From contig JACQAM010000008.1 of NCBI GenBank assembly GCA_016194975.1, positions 295,038 through 359,037 of the forward strand: 64,000 bases of DNA, written 5' to 3'. Source of the DNA: Bacteroidota bacterium (lineage in GTDB: Bacteria > Bacteroidota > Bacteroidia > Palsa-965). Each line of letters starts with the position of its first letter. Positions within the stretch are counted from its first letter, which is position 1. Below are positions 34,783 to 44,522 of this stretch, in pieces. The position numbers and the translations under genes were made by a program. Below the pieces are notes generated by a model. That model was not told where the DNA came from. It did not search any database and worked only from the letters and a program-made list of their open reading frames with translations.

Positions 34783-34855
34783 TGCCGTTATAGCTGGTCA
34801 ACTATTCATTGGAAATATTGTCACGGATTTACACTGATTAAGCACAGATTAGTCT

Positions 34856-35074
34856 TCAGTATGCATCACAATGCTTCGCGGTTTTCCCTTTTTTGATTTT
34901 AGACTTCTGCTTTTTGTGACCTGCTCCTTTGGAATGATCATTCTTGTGTGAAGAACCGAATGTGGGACACGTTGCAGGGTCATTCTTAGCGTTCGAAAAA
35001 TTTTCCGCTGATAATGAGAAGGTGAACAAAATTGCGATCGCGCAAAGAATCGTTCTTATCTGAAAGTATTTCAT
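34856..35074 (-). CDS. small secreted basic protein
   Basis: A 72-residue protein with a clear signal peptide (RTILCAIAILFTFSLSA) and a mature part that is short and very basic (KKQKSKIKKGKTAKHC), with two Cys and several His. No family recognised. It might bind nucleic acid, phosphate polymers or metal; this is only suggested by composition. Confidence 0.6.
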   Translation of the reverse strand: MKYFQIRTILCAIAILFTFSLSAENFSNAKNDPATCPTFGSSHKNDHSKGAGHKKQKSKIKKGKTAKHCDAY

Positions 35075-35191
35075 GGTGGATTGGTTTATTTATTAGATGC
35101 AATTATAACGCCGATAGTTGCATGTAAATTATTTTTTATTTACTGCAATAAATCATTTGAAGAGCCGTTCTGCTCCTGTAAAAACTGCGGC

Positions 35192-35827
35192 ATGAAACGT
35201 TTTATTTACATTCTCGCAATTCTTGTTCTTTTCAGCTCCTGCAAAAAGGAACATCTTGCCGGCCCAACAGCAACTCAGGCAAATTATTCCATTGACGATT
35301 ATACAAAATTCACCCCCGGAAATTATTGGGTGTACCAGGTTTACCAGGTTGACACCAATGGAAATGTGATGTCGGTAGATTCGCAACTCGACAGCAGCTA
35401 CGTGAGTAATGATTCGGTCATCAACGGAAATACATATCACGTCTTTCACGAAAGGTTAGCACATTACCCGTTCATACAATGCGTGCGTGATTCGGGCGGC
35501 TACCTTGTCACTTCAGTTGGACAAAGAATTTTCACCACCACTTATTTCAATACGGTTTTTGATACTACCGGAAGTATTCCGGGAAGCGTGGAAGTGAGGA
35601 CATCTGTTCCTGCGCAATTACAGGATCTCATTGCAGGAGCAGGAACATTTCAATGTCTCGATGCAAAAACAGATTATTATAATTTGCAGACAACAATTTC
35701 TTACATGCAGCATCGCGTAATAAACATGGATTATGCGCAGGGAGTGGGCCTCATTCTCGGAACTTTATTTTATTCCACACCTTCTTATCATTTCGAAGAT
35801 CGTTTGCTGCGCTATCACGTGCAATGA
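35192..35827 (+). CDS. putative lipoprotein, 211 aa
   Basis: ATG 35192 gives a signal peptide with lipobox (YILAILVLFSSC, Cys16); an upstream in-frame ATG would add 37 residues before the signal and is rejected. The mature part begins with a Lys/Ala linker, followed by beta-rich segments typical of exported Bacteroidota proteins of unknown function (YTKFTPGNYWVYQVYQVDTN). Its stop lies directly against the end of the leftward gene at 35828, with no gap. Confidence 0.75.
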   Translation: MKRFIYILAILVLFSSCKKEHLAGPTATQANYSIDDYTKFTPGNYWVYQVYQVDTNGNVMSVDSQLDSSYVSNDSVINGNTYHVFHERLAHYPFIQCVRDSGGYLVTSVGQRIFTTTYFNTVFDTTGSIPGSVEVRTSVPAQLQDLIAGAGTFQCLDAKTDYYNLQTTISYMQHRVINMDYAQGVGLILGTLFYSTPSYHFEDRLLRYHVQ

Positions 35828-36481
35828 TCAAATGTTCATTCCCTGGTCTTTGCTTTTTTTCTTTTTTCTCAAATGAATTTTCGGCTGCGTGTATTTCGTT
35901 GCGAATCGCTGTGGCCACCACGTAAGTCCTGCGGAAAAAGATAATGCGAGTGGAAATCCGGGTGTGAATCCTGCGTTGAGATCAAAGTGATCGCTGAATT
36001 CCCAGTGCCATGCAAATTCTCCACCGAGCGGAAAAATTTTATACTGCACATCGCCGAATGTGTGCGAATGATATTTGCTGAAAAAACCGGTGTCGTGGTA
36101 TTCGCTGAAACGATTCCAGTCCCGGCGATAATAAAGCATGGGGCCGATACCGAGAAGAATCCGATGTTTGCCTTTGTCGAGCAATAATCCACGTATGCCT
36201 ATGTGCGTGAAGCCCGCAGGCCCGCCCGAGCAGTCGGTGAAAATCCCCTGCATCACGGTGATCGCAAGCTGGTCGTAAAAAAAATAATGATCCACCGAAG
36301 CAAATCCGCCGAAGTTGGCAACGAACACCGCACGATCATCCAAACGATACGGTTGAATTGAAGCCGTGTTGTCGCCCATCGGGTGCATCGTCAAACCGAA
36401 ATAGCGAAGTGAAACGCAGGTCTGCGAATGAAGAACAGTCGTGAGAAAAAATATTACGGAAACGAAAATTATTTTTTTCAT
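35828..36481 (-). CDS. putative outer-membrane barrel protein
   Basis: A 217-residue exported protein (signal peptide ending VLHSQ) made of alternating strands, with a strongly basic C-terminal tail (IHLRKKKKSKDQ). GIRGLLLDKGKHRILLGIG and FPLGGEFAWHWEFSDHFDL suggest a small barrel. It overlaps the CFI-box lipoprotein gene by four bases, so the two products probably act together in the cell envelope. No family recognised. Confidence 0.7.
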   Translation of the reverse strand: MKKIIFVSVIFFLTTVLHSQTCVSLRYFGLTMHPMGDNTASIQPYRLDDRAVFVANFGGFASVDHYFFYDQLAITVMQGIFTDCSGGPAGFTHIGIRGLLLDKGKHRILLGIGPMLYYRRDWNRFSEYHDTGFFSKYHSHTFGDVQYKIFPLGGEFAWHWEFSDHFDLNAGFTPGFPLALSFSAGLTWWPQRFATKYTQPKIHLRKKKKSKDQGMNI

Positions 36482-37221
36482 TTTGAAAGCAACTGAACGA
36501 AGCGATCAAGAATGAAACGGATCATGCGATGCAGCCAGCGCAGGTGAGAATATTTTTCCACGAATCGCGGCGACCAGGAATAATACCATTGTATGAATGT
36601 GCGCCCTGCTTTTGTGCGGCTTAGTTTTTCATCACGGAAACGACGCAGCACCATCACTTCTTCGGCGTCATAACTTCCATAGACCATCGTCGCAATGTAG
36701 CATCCGCTGCTTCCACCGCCGTTACTGCTGCCACTACTGCCGTTACTGCTGCTGTTACTTCCATTACTGCTGCTGTTCGCTGCTGCCGATGTGCTTGCAA
36801 CAATGAGATACACCACGAGCCAGATGAGCAGCAGGCCGAGTACAATGAGCAGGATGAGTAAACCGATCGCGATTCCTGCTCCGTCATCATTGCCGTCACC
36901 GGAATTTTTTCTGATGTGAAAAATATTCAGCAGATCTTTTTTTGCAGTTGCTATGTTCTTTGACGGCTGATCTTTTATTACCGCAGAAATATTTTTTTGA
37001 GGCGAAGAAGAAGGCGTAGTCTCTGCCGAAGTTTTTTTATCCGAAGAATTTCCTGTCGAATAATTTTCCGGAGGGGAAGTTCTGCTTTTGTCATAATTGT
37101 AATCCGGGATGGGGGAACCGTTATTCACCGCGTTGTGCGATCTCAGCGGCATTTCATTTTTGCAGCACCACAACGAGAGTACAAATACAGTGACAAAAAT
37201 AAATGGGGTAAATTTTTTCAT
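36478..37221 (-). CDS. lipoprotein-like protein with CFI-box C-terminal domain
   Basis: 247 residues: signal/lipobox (FVLSLWCC), disordered Ser/Thr/Pro region, a transmembrane helix (about 122-143), a Ser/Asn/Gly-rich low-complexity linker, and a C-terminal domain starting CYIATMVYGSYDAEEVMVL followed by RRFRDEKLSRTKAGRTFIQW. The latter is the CFI-box-CTERM motif seen at the end of varied bacterial proteins, of unknown role. It is translationally coupled to the barrel-like gene downstream. Confidence 0.8.
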   Translation of the reverse strand: MKKFTPFIFVTVFVLSLWCCKNEMPLRSHNAVNNGSPIPDYNYDKSRTSPPENYSTGNSSDKKTSAETTPSSSPQKNISAVIKDQPSKNIATAKKDLLNIFHIRKNSGDGNDDGAGIAIGLLILLIVLGLLLIWLVVYLIVASTSAAANSSSNGSNSSSNGSSGSSNGGGSSGCYIATMVYGSYDAEEVMVLRRFRDEKLSRTKAGRTFIQWYYSWSPRFVEKYSHLRWLHRMIRFILDRFVQLLSK

Positions 37222-37344
37222 AGTGGGAGGAAATTGGTTCTGATAAAATTATGTAATGCGAATCGCATTCGTTTAATTAATTTTCCAATGACAGGCAGGT
37301 TGTCGAAGAGAAATGACGGGTTATCCCCCGATGTGGAAAAATTA

Positions 37345-38757
37345 TCAGAAGCGAATTCCGATCAAACACACATCATCTGTTTGTTCATTATTGTTTTTCC
37401 ATTCTTCAATAATGGCGCTGATCTTTGTTTTTTGTTCTGCAACAGGGAGAGCATGAACATTCATCAATAATTCTCTCAGTCGTTTCGAAGTGAATTTTTT
37501 ATTCGAAGGCCCGCCGAACTGGTCGACAACGCCATCGGTAAAAAGGTAAAGCATGTCATCTTCTTCGTAAGAAACGGTGATCTCCCGGAATGATTTTTTT
37601 TCTGAACGTAATCCACCAATGGAATTTTTGCTTCCTTTCAATTCACGCATCTCATTTTCATGAATGAAAATTGCCGGACGTTTCGCGCTGGTGAACACAA
37701 ATTCTTTTTTTGCTTTATTCACTTTCACCAGAGAAATATCCATTCCGTCCTGGATGAGCCCGTAATGCGAGCGTTCCTGTTTCAGTGTTGAAGTAACACG
37801 ATCGTCAAGTTGTGAAAGGATTTCTGAAGGCGAAGTAATTCTGTTCTCCGTAATAATTTGCGTTAATGCGTTGCTGCCGATCACCGTCATGAATGCGCCC
37901 GGAACTCCGTGGCCGGTGCAGTCGGCGCAGGCGAGAATATAATTGTCGCGGTCAATTTCGTGGAACCAGAAAAAATCGCCGCTCACAATATCGCGTGGAT
38001 GATAAACAATGAACGAAAGCGGAATGCTCCGGTAAATATTTTCTTCATTGGGAAGAACGGCGTACTGAATTTTTTTTGCGTAGGCGATACTTGAGAGCAC
38101 ATCTTCATTTTTCAGCGCAAGAATTTTATTATTCACTTCGAGTTGTATCTTCTGATCATGAATTTGTTTTTCCGCAGACTGTTTCGCTTTCACGAATTTG
38201 GAAGCGAGATAAGCGTTGATCAGCAGCGGGAGAAGAATGAGGAAAGTCATTCCCTGCGTTACGACCGGGTCATGATATTTTTCCGGAACTAAAAAAAGAG
38301 AATGGTTGTGGCTCACATTGTAAGCGCCAACAGTCAAAAGCGTTCCTATGAAACAGGTAAAGATCCAGCCCCACATTCTGTCGAGCATGAGAAAACTGAA
38401 AATAATAATCAGAATCATGAACAACATTCCCTGCCCGTTGATGTCGCCATTGTTGATCGTCAAATGAAAAATATTCAAGAAGGAGTGAACAGAAACGTAT
38501 AGAATAGTTGCCGGCTTTATCGTTTTACCGATCCGCATTACCATGATCACGCAAAGCAAAGCGAGACTCGAGAAAAGCCCGACGCAGAGATGAAACAGCG
38601 ACATCGAAAAAGTGATGATCACGTACGGAAGATTCGCGAAGAAAAAAAACAAAGCGAAACTGAACAACACATCTATCCGCACTTTTTCGAAAGGATCCTG
38701 CGTGGACGCAAGTGCATCGCCGATGATCCAATTTTTAAAACGGGAGTAAGGATTCAC
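37345..38757 (-). CDS. membrane-bound PP2C/SpoIIE-type serine phosphatase
   Basis: About 470 residues. The first half has five or six transmembrane helices (about residues 30-200), then a short coiled coil (EKQIHDQKIQLEVNNKILAL), then a SpoIIE-type PP2C domain with metal motifs SGDFFWF, ADCTGHGVPGAFMTVIG, FTDGVVDQFGG and TDDVCLIGI. It probably dephosphorylates anti-sigma-antagonist-like partners. GTG 38757 is chosen; the TTG at 38793 lies in an inverted repeat and would add residues encoded by it. It is divergent from recG. Confidence 0.9.
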   Translation of the reverse strand: MNPYSRFKNWIIGDALASTQDPFEKVRIDVLFSFALFFFFANLPYVIITFSMSLFHLCVGLFSSLALLCVIMVMRIGKTIKPATILYVSVHSFLNIFHLTINNGDINGQGMLFMILIIIFSFLMLDRMWGWIFTCFIGTLLTVGAYNVSHNHSLFLVPEKYHDPVVTQGMTFLILLPLLINAYLASKFVKAKQSAEKQIHDQKIQLEVNNKILALKNEDVLSSIAYAKKIQYAVLPNEENIYRSIPLSFIVYHPRDIVSGDFFWFHEIDRDNYILACADCTGHGVPGAFMTVIGSNALTQIITENRITSPSEILSQLDDRVTSTLKQERSHYGLIQDGMDISLVKVNKAKKEFVFTSAKRPAIFIHENEMRELKGSKNSIGGLRSEKKSFREITVSYEEDDMLYLFTDGVVDQFGGPSNKKFTSKRLRELLMNVHALPVAEQKTKISAIIEEWKNNNEQTDDVCLIGIRF

Positions 38758-38765
38758 TTTGTAAA

Positions 38766-38887
38766 TGTACAATTTACGATTTACGAAGTGCAATTTGATA
38801 TGCGATTTAGACTGCTGGGAAAAGTAATGAGCGAATTACTTCACACTGGGATTTAAAGAATCAAAATCGTAAATCGTACATTGTACA
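38766..38887. repeat. 21-bp inverted repeat between phosphatase and recG
   Basis: 38766-38786 and 38867-38887 are inverted copies with one mismatch, 80 bases apart, made of TGTACA, TTTACG and ATTTACGA words. The pair brackets the divergent promoter region of both genes. Confidence 0.75.
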
Positions 38888-38890
38888 TTG

Positions 38891-38898
38891 TACATTTG
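38891..38898 (+). promoter_or_regulatory. -7 promoter box of recG
   Basis: TACATTTG ends 4 nt before GTG 38903. Confidence 0.55.
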
Positions 38899-38902
38899 CG
38901 AT

Positions 38903-41008
38903 GTGACTTCTTCCTTCTCCGATACACCCGTAGAATATTTAAAAGGCGTAGGCCCCGAGCGCGCGAAAGTTCTGAAAACAGAATTCGACATCCACACGTT
39001 CGGCGATCTGCTTCGCTGGTACCCGTATCGCTATGTGGACCGCACAAAATTTTATTCCGCTGCCGAGATCAACGCCGATCTTCAGTTTGTACAATTGCGC
39101 GGGCAAATTCTTCATTGTGAAATTGTGGGTGTTAAGAATTCGAAACGAATGATTGCTCAATTCACCGATAAAACAGGCACCGTAGAACTCGTGTGGTTCC
39201 AGGGATTGAAATGGCTGCAGGGAAAATTTATTCCGGGAAAAGAATACATCGTCTTCGGAAGGCCGTCGGTTTACAAAGGGAAAATAAATATTGCGCACCC
39301 TGACGTCTCGACTCCACTCGATGTGAAGATAGGTGAAGCAGGAGCGTTGCAGCCGATGTATTCCTCCACAGAAAGATCGAAGCTGAAAGGTGTGGACTCG
39401 AAATATTTCATGAAGCTGATGAAAGTACTCGTGCCCATGATGGAGGGAAAAATAAATGAAACACTTCCTGCATCATTGGTTTCAAAACTGAAAATGCTGA
39501 ACCGTGAAGAAACGCTCAGACAGATCCATTTTCCTTCAGACGCGCAATCACTCAAACGTACTACTGCAAGAATAAAATTCGAAGAATTCCTGCTCATACA
39601 AATGAAATTGCTCCGCGTGAAAATGCTGCGGCAGGAAAATGTAAGAGGATTTAATTTCGGAAAAGTAGGAGAACAGTTCAATATTTTTTTCTCAAAGTAT
39701 CTTCCGTTTCCATTGACAAACGCGCAGAAAAAAGTGATCAAAGAAATCCGCGCTGATCTCGGAAGCGGAAAACAAATGAATCGTTTGTTGCAAGGTGATG
39801 TGGGCAGCGGAAAAACCGTAGTCGCACTCATGTGCATGCTCATTGCAAATGATAATAATTTTCAGTCGTGTCTTATGGCACCGACAGAAATTCTGGCAAA
39901 CCAGCATTTTGCAACACTGAAAGAATTACTGAAAGACATGCCGGTGAATGTGGCGCTCCTTACGGGTAACACGAAACAATCGGAAAGAAAAATTCTTCAC
40001 ACACGCCTGCGCGCGGGTGATATGCATATACTCGTGGGTACGCACGCGCTCATTGAAGATGAAGTGCAATTTAAAAATCTGGGGCTCGTGGTCATTGACG
40101 AACAACATCGTTTCGGTGTAGAGCAGCGTTCTAAGTTGTGGAAGAAAAATTCCGAACCTCCGCATATTCTCGTAATGACTGCCACTCCCATTCCGCGCAC
40201 ACTTGCTATGACGCTTTACGGTGATCTCGATTCTTCCGTGATCAACGAAATGCCGCCGGGAAGAAAACCCATCCGCACTGTTCATTATTACGATGCACAT
40301 CGTCTTCGTGTTTTTGGTTTTCTCAAAGAAGAAATTGACAAAGGAAGACAAGTTTACATGGTATATCCGCTCATTGAAGAAAGTGAAAAACTCGATTACA
40401 AAGATCTCTTCGATGGTTATGAAAGTATTTCGCGCGCGTTCCCGCTCCCGCAGTATCGCGTGAGCATCGTACACGGGCGACAGAAACCGAAAGACAAAGA
40501 ACACGAGATGCAGCGTTTTGTAAAAGGAGAAACGCAGATTATGGTGGCGACTACAGTGATAGAAGTTGGCGTGAATGTTCCGAATGCATCGGTGATGGTG
40601 ATCGAGAGCGCCGAACGATTCGGACTTTCGCAGTTGCACCAGTTGCGCGGAAGAGTGGGAAGAGGAGCAGAACAATCTTTCTGCATTCTCATGACGGGAA
40701 ATAAATTAAGTCGCGATACAAAACTGCGGATGGATACGATGGTGCGTACGAACGACGGATTTGAAATTGCGGAAGTGGATCTTCAGTTGCGCGGCCCCGG
40801 TGATCTTGATGGAACCATGCAGAGCGGGCAACTCGGTTTGCGCCTCGCCGACATTGCAAAAGACGCCGACATTCTCCGACACGCGCGCACGTCCGCGCAG
40901 GAAATTTTAAATGACGATCCGAAACTTTCCAAACCGGAAAATAAAATGTTGTTGCATGAATTGCAGAAGGAATATGGAGCAGGTGTGAATTGGGGAAGAA
41001 TTTCTTAG
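38903..41008 (+). CDS. recG: ATP-dependent DNA helicase RecG
   Basis: A 701-residue helicase that remodels stalled replication forks and Holliday junctions. Order: N-terminal wedge/OB domain (QLRGQILHCEIVG ... MIAQFTDKTGTVELVWFQG), helicase motif I GDVGSGKTVVALM, Ia MAPTEILANQHF, II DEQHRFGVEQR, III TATPIPRTLA, then MVYPLIEESEKLDYK, VATTVIEVGVNVPNA and QLRGRVGRG. GTG 38903 is chosen (the adjacent ATG is out of frame); the TTG at 38888 lies inside the repeat. It ends just before the 39-bp inverted repeat. Confidence 0.97.
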   Translation: MTSSFSDTPVEYLKGVGPERAKVLKTEFDIHTFGDLLRWYPYRYVDRTKFYSAAEINADLQFVQLRGQILHCEIVGVKNSKRMIAQFTDKTGTVELVWFQGLKWLQGKFIPGKEYIVFGRPSVYKGKINIAHPDVSTPLDVKIGEAGALQPMYSSTERSKLKGVDSKYFMKLMKVLVPMMEGKINETLPASLVSKLKMLNREETLRQIHFPSDAQSLKRTTARIKFEEFLLIQMKLLRVKMLRQENVRGFNFGKVGEQFNIFFSKYLPFPLTNAQKKVIKEIRADLGSGKQMNRLLQGDVGSGKTVVALMCMLIANDNNFQSCLMAPTEILANQHFATLKELLKDMPVNVALLTGNTKQSERKILHTRLRAGDMHILVGTHALIEDEVQFKNLGLVVIDEQHRFGVEQRSKLWKKNSEPPHILVMTATPIPRTLAMTLYGDLDSSVINEMPPGRKPIRTVHYYDAHRLRVFGFLKEEIDKGRQVYMVYPLIEESEKLDYKDLFDGYESISRAFPLPQYRVSIVHGRQKPKDKEHEMQRFVKGETQIMVATTVIEVGVNVPNASVMVIESAERFGLSQLHQLRGRVGRGAEQSFCILMTGNKLSRDTKLRMDTMVRTNDGFEIAEVDLQLRGPGDLDGTMQSGQLGLRLADIAKDADILRHARTSAQEILNDDPKLSKPENKMLLHELQKEYGAGVNWGRIS

Positions 41009-41011
41009 GAG

Positions 41012-41265
41012 TAGTACCAAATACGAAAATTCTACTAAAAGTTACGAAATACCAAAGGGTGCGAAAATCCCAAGATTACTAATTTAGTAAGCATTCGGTA
41101 GTGGGTCAGTTTGAAAATTCTTAGCGCCTTTGCGGTTTAATAAAAAAATGGTTTAGGAACCGCGAAGGCGCCAAGGCGCGAAGTTGAATCGGAAAAGAGC
41201 AAACGGAGCCACTACCAAGCATTCGCATTTCGTAACTTTTAGTAGAATTTTCGTATTTGGTACTA
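41012..41265. repeat. 39-bp perfect inverted repeat with nested palindromes
   Basis: Arms 41012-41050 and 41227-41265 are exact reverse complements. Inside lie GGTAGTGG and CCACTACC, and GCGCCTTTGCGGTT with AACCGCGAAGGCGC. The structure fills the gap between convergent recG and the GT117 gene and includes the latter's stop codon. It can form one large cruciform or a two-way terminator. I see no other gene in the gap. Confidence 0.85.
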
Positions 41266-44200
41266 TTGAGTGGTATCCTGCGCCGGCAATTCAATTCCTG
41301 CTGTCTGCATTTTATTCAGGAATTCTTCCGTGAGTTGTTCGTTACCTGCTTCCGATGCCATTTCTGTAACGGCGAAAAGATATTCTTTCATCTCCTCTAA
41401 GCTTTGTTGTTCGCGGGGCATGGTCATAAACCAGCGCACAGTGGCGTAGTAGTGCTCAAACACAACCCTCGAAAGATCGGTCGCCAGTTTTCCATCACCG
41501 GCTTTCCACGCAACATTTATCATTTCTATCCAGTTGTTATCCGGTGGCGACTGGTTCGCAGGAATTTCAGTAGTGCATTTCCTTACCACATCGAGCGCTT
41601 TCTTTTTTTCTCCTGCTTCGAGCAGCGCTGTGGCAAGTTGTGCGCAACATGTTCTCACCGGGTCGCTGAACATCCGGGACACCGTTTCATCACCGAGTAC
41701 TTTCGGATCGCGCAATCCGCCGAAACGGAAATCATTCATCACCATGTTATAACTTTTGTCGAGCAGAACCTGTGGCCGCTGCTGGAGACTTCCGCTTTCT
41801 CTTTTATTTTTTTGTGGAACGAGACGATAAGCCATTCCTTCGAGACGCAGGTAATCATCAAGCCCGTCATAACTGCTCACCGGCATATTCACTGCAAAAT
41901 AAACAGGACGTTTCCAGTCGTTGTGCGCAAGAATGTCGAGGATCATCGTCTGATCTTTCGAAAGATAATCACCACGCAAACGGAAGTAGATCGTATCAGC
42001 AATATCCTGTTCTCCCAATGAGAAATGCGCGTCTTTCGCCAGTATATTTTTTTTATTCACTGCTAAACTCATATTTCTTCCTGCAATATAATTCAGCGTA
42101 TCACCGGAACTGCTGATGTATTTGTCATCGAACTTATCGCTCTTCAGAAAATTCACCACGTAATTCAGATCCATCGTGTCGGTCACATCATTGAACACAT
42201 TCAGGTAATCGAGCATGCCTTCGCGGTATTGCCAGTGCGTAAGCGTGATGGGCAGCGGGTCTGAAGTGTAATTTTTCTGTTTCATCTGGTCAATGTACCA
42301 GTCGCTCCGGAAAAGATTGAGACAAACAATGCGCACATCTCTGCGCACACCCAGCACTTCCTGCGCGTACCAGAGCGGAAACGTATCGTTGTCGGCGTAA
42401 GTGAAAAGGATCGCATTCTTCTCGCAGGAATTCAAAAAATTTGTTGCGAGGTCAACAGCGACAGTTCTTCCCGAGCGGTTATGATCATCTATATTCTGAG
42501 TGAAAAGAATAATGGGCGATAAAGCGCTCACCACAACTGCAGCGATAAGTGAAGTTTTCACAGCGAGTTTTGTGAGGAAAAATTCATAGAAAGAAATAAA
42601 ACCGAATCCTATCCACACGGCAAATGCATAGAAGGATCCCACGTAGGCGTAGTCGCGCTCGCGCGGTTGCCACGGAGTCTGGTTTAGGTAAAAGACAATG
42701 GCGAGCCCGGTGAAAAGAAAAAGCAAAGTAATCACGAGCGTATCGCGTTTCGAATTTTTCAGGTGCCAGAAAAATCCGAAAATCCCGAGCAGCAGCGGAA
42801 TTCCGAAATATTTATTTCTCGATTTATTTTTTTTCTGAAAATCGGGAATAAGTTTCTGATCGCCGAGGCGCATGTCATCCAGCACTGGAAAACCGGTGAG
42901 TACATTTCCCTCCGATTCATTTCCGTAACCGAGAAGATCATTCTGCCTGCCAATGAAATTCCACGCGAAGTAACGAGCATACATCCACCCGCACTGGTAC
43001 GTGATGAAGTACTGGAAATTTTCCCCGAACGTCGGAATGGAAATAGTAACGGTCGATCCCGATTTTCTTTTGAATTCCACGGGATATCCTTTGATGTTCA
43101 CCCATGATTTATATCCTTCGGTATAGCCGGAACTGTACATGCGTGGAAAAAGTGTGCAGCCGCGCGAATCATAATTCTCAACCGTTCCTGTTTTTGTGTT
43201 ACTCACAATATATTTTTTTGCGGCATCACTTCTCACGTACGTCGGATCACCATCAAGAGTGGGGTGATTTGCATCGAGCGGAGAATTATAATAAGGCCCG
43301 TACATCAGCGGCCAGTCGCCATATTGTTCGCGGTTGAGATAAGAAAGCATGGAAATAGAATTTTTCGGCGCATCCTCATTGATCGGCGTTCCTGCCTGCG
43401 CGCGTATTGCAAGTACAAAAAATGAACTGTAGCCAATGAGCAACATCGCAAAACACCAGAACACCGTGTTCAGGCGATGCACTTGTTTTTCCGTGGAGAG
43501 AACAATGCACGCGAGCGAGATGAGTCCGAGTGTGCTGTTTCTCATCACTGCTGCCAAAGGCGCGTGAGCAAAAAATGCCTGGTAGAGTCCGTACATCACC
43601 AATGAAATTCCGGTGAGGCCGAAAAGAATAAAGAAAGGGAAATATATTTTCCTTCGTGTGAGATAAATTCCCGCGCCAATGAAAAGAACAAGAAAAGAAA
43701 AATAAAAATAAGTACCGGAGTTAAAACGGAAATGAAATTTATTCACGAACAGCAATTCTGTTTTTCCTGCGAGATCGATGACGCCCGGAATAAGCATATC
43801 CTGCACAAAACCGAGAAGTACCACGGCGATCACTGATACAACAAGAAGATGACTGATTTTTATTTTTTCTGCACGCCGGAAATAATAAATGAAAACAAGA
43901 GCGGGGATCGTAAGAAGATTCAGCAGGTGAACACCCACCGAGAGCCCGATCATGTATGCAATGAAAATGAGCCAGCGCTTCGAATGCGAATCATCGGCCT
44001 GCTCTTCCCATTTGAGCATCGCCCAGAAAACTATTGCCGTAAAAAAAGAGGAGAGTGCGTACACTTCTCCTTCTTCCGCGGAGAACCAGAACGAATCGGT
44101 GAAAGCGTAGGAGAGTGCGCCAATGATACCGGCAATGAGAACGATCCATTTTTTATTGGAAGCTCGATCTTCGTCGCTCTTCAGCATTATTTTTTTTGCG

Positions 44201-44505
44201 AGATGCGTAATGCTCCAGAAGAGAAATAAAATAGTGAACGCACTCGCGATCGCACTCATGCCGTTGATGAGCGGCGCAACGAGTTCTTTTTTTCCAAAAG
44301 AGAAAAGTGAAAAGAATTTTGCGATGAGCAGGAAGAGCGGCGCACCCGGCGGATGCCCTGTTTCAATTCCATGTGAACAGGCAATGTATTCCCCGCAATC
44401 CCAGAAACTGGCGGTGGGCTCTATACATTTGAGGTAAACAATTGCGGAAAGAAAAAAAACTCCCCAGCCAATGCGGGTATTGAGTTTGCGGAAATCGTTA
44501 TTCAT
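41263..44505 (-). CDS. DUF2723 / GT117-type membrane glycosyltransferase
   Basis: A 1080-residue inner-membrane protein. The first half has about 11 transmembrane helices; near the N-terminus TASFWDCGEYIACSHGIETG followed by HPPGAPLFLLIAK carries the conserved Asp/Glu and HPPG of the DUF2723 family (NCBI GT117, TMEM260-like O-mannosyl transferase fold). A large soluble C-terminal half contains NQTPWQPRERDYAYVG and TPR-like helices near the end. ATG 44505 is chosen over ATG 44538 because a TAnnTTTG box precedes it by 9 nt. It probably glycosylates lipid-linked or surface proteins. Confidence 0.88.
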   Translation of the reverse strand: MNNDFRKLNTRIGWGVFFLSAIVYLKCIEPTASFWDCGEYIACSHGIETGHPPGAPLFLLIAKFFSLFSFGKKELVAPLINGMSAIASAFTILFLFWSITHLAKKIMLKSDEDRASNKKWIVLIAGIIGALSYAFTDSFWFSAEEGEVYALSSFFTAIVFWAMLKWEEQADDSHSKRWLIFIAYMIGLSVGVHLLNLLTIPALVFIYYFRRAEKIKISHLLVVSVIAVVLLGFVQDMLIPGVIDLAGKTELLFVNKFHFRFNSGTYFYFSFLVLFIGAGIYLTRRKIYFPFFILFGLTGISLVMYGLYQAFFAHAPLAAVMRNSTLGLISLACIVLSTEKQVHRLNTVFWCFAMLLIGYSSFFVLAIRAQAGTPINEDAPKNSISMLSYLNREQYGDWPLMYGPYYNSPLDANHPTLDGDPTYVRSDAAKKYIVSNTKTGTVENYDSRGCTLFPRMYSSGYTEGYKSWVNIKGYPVEFKRKSGSTVTISIPTFGENFQYFITYQCGWMYARYFAWNFIGRQNDLLGYGNESEGNVLTGFPVLDDMRLGDQKLIPDFQKKNKSRNKYFGIPLLLGIFGFFWHLKNSKRDTLVITLLFLFTGLAIVFYLNQTPWQPRERDYAYVGSFYAFAVWIGFGFISFYEFFLTKLAVKTSLIAAVVVSALSPIILFTQNIDDHNRSGRTVAVDLATNFLNSCEKNAILFTYADNDTFPLWYAQEVLGVRRDVRIVCLNLFRSDWYIDQMKQKNYTSDPLPITLTHWQYREGMLDYLNVFNDVTDTMDLNYVVNFLKSDKFDDKYISSSGDTLNYIAGRNMSLAVNKKNILAKDAHFSLGEQDIADTIYFRLRGDYLSKDQTMILDILAHNDWKRPVYFAVNMPVSSYDGLDDYLRLEGMAYRLVPQKNKRESGSLQQRPQVLLDKSYNMVMNDFRFGGLRDPKVLGDETVSRMFSDPVRTCCAQLATALLEAGEKKKALDVVRKCTTEIPANQSPPDNNWIEMINVAWKAGDGKLATDLSRVVFEHYYATVRWFMTMPREQQSLEEMKEYLFAVTEMASEAGNEQLTEEFLNKMQTAGIELPAQDTTQ

Positions 44506-44514
44506 CGTGAGCCG

Positions 44515-44522
44515 CAAATATA
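44515..44522 (-). promoter_or_regulatory. -7 promoter box of the GT117 gene
   Basis: TATATTTG on the minus strand ends 9 nt before ATG 44505. Confidence 0.55.

Noticed and set aside
39926..40675. 249-codon minus-strand frame opposite recG
   Set aside because: It is an antisense shadow of recG, with Cys/His/Phe-rich nonsense composition.
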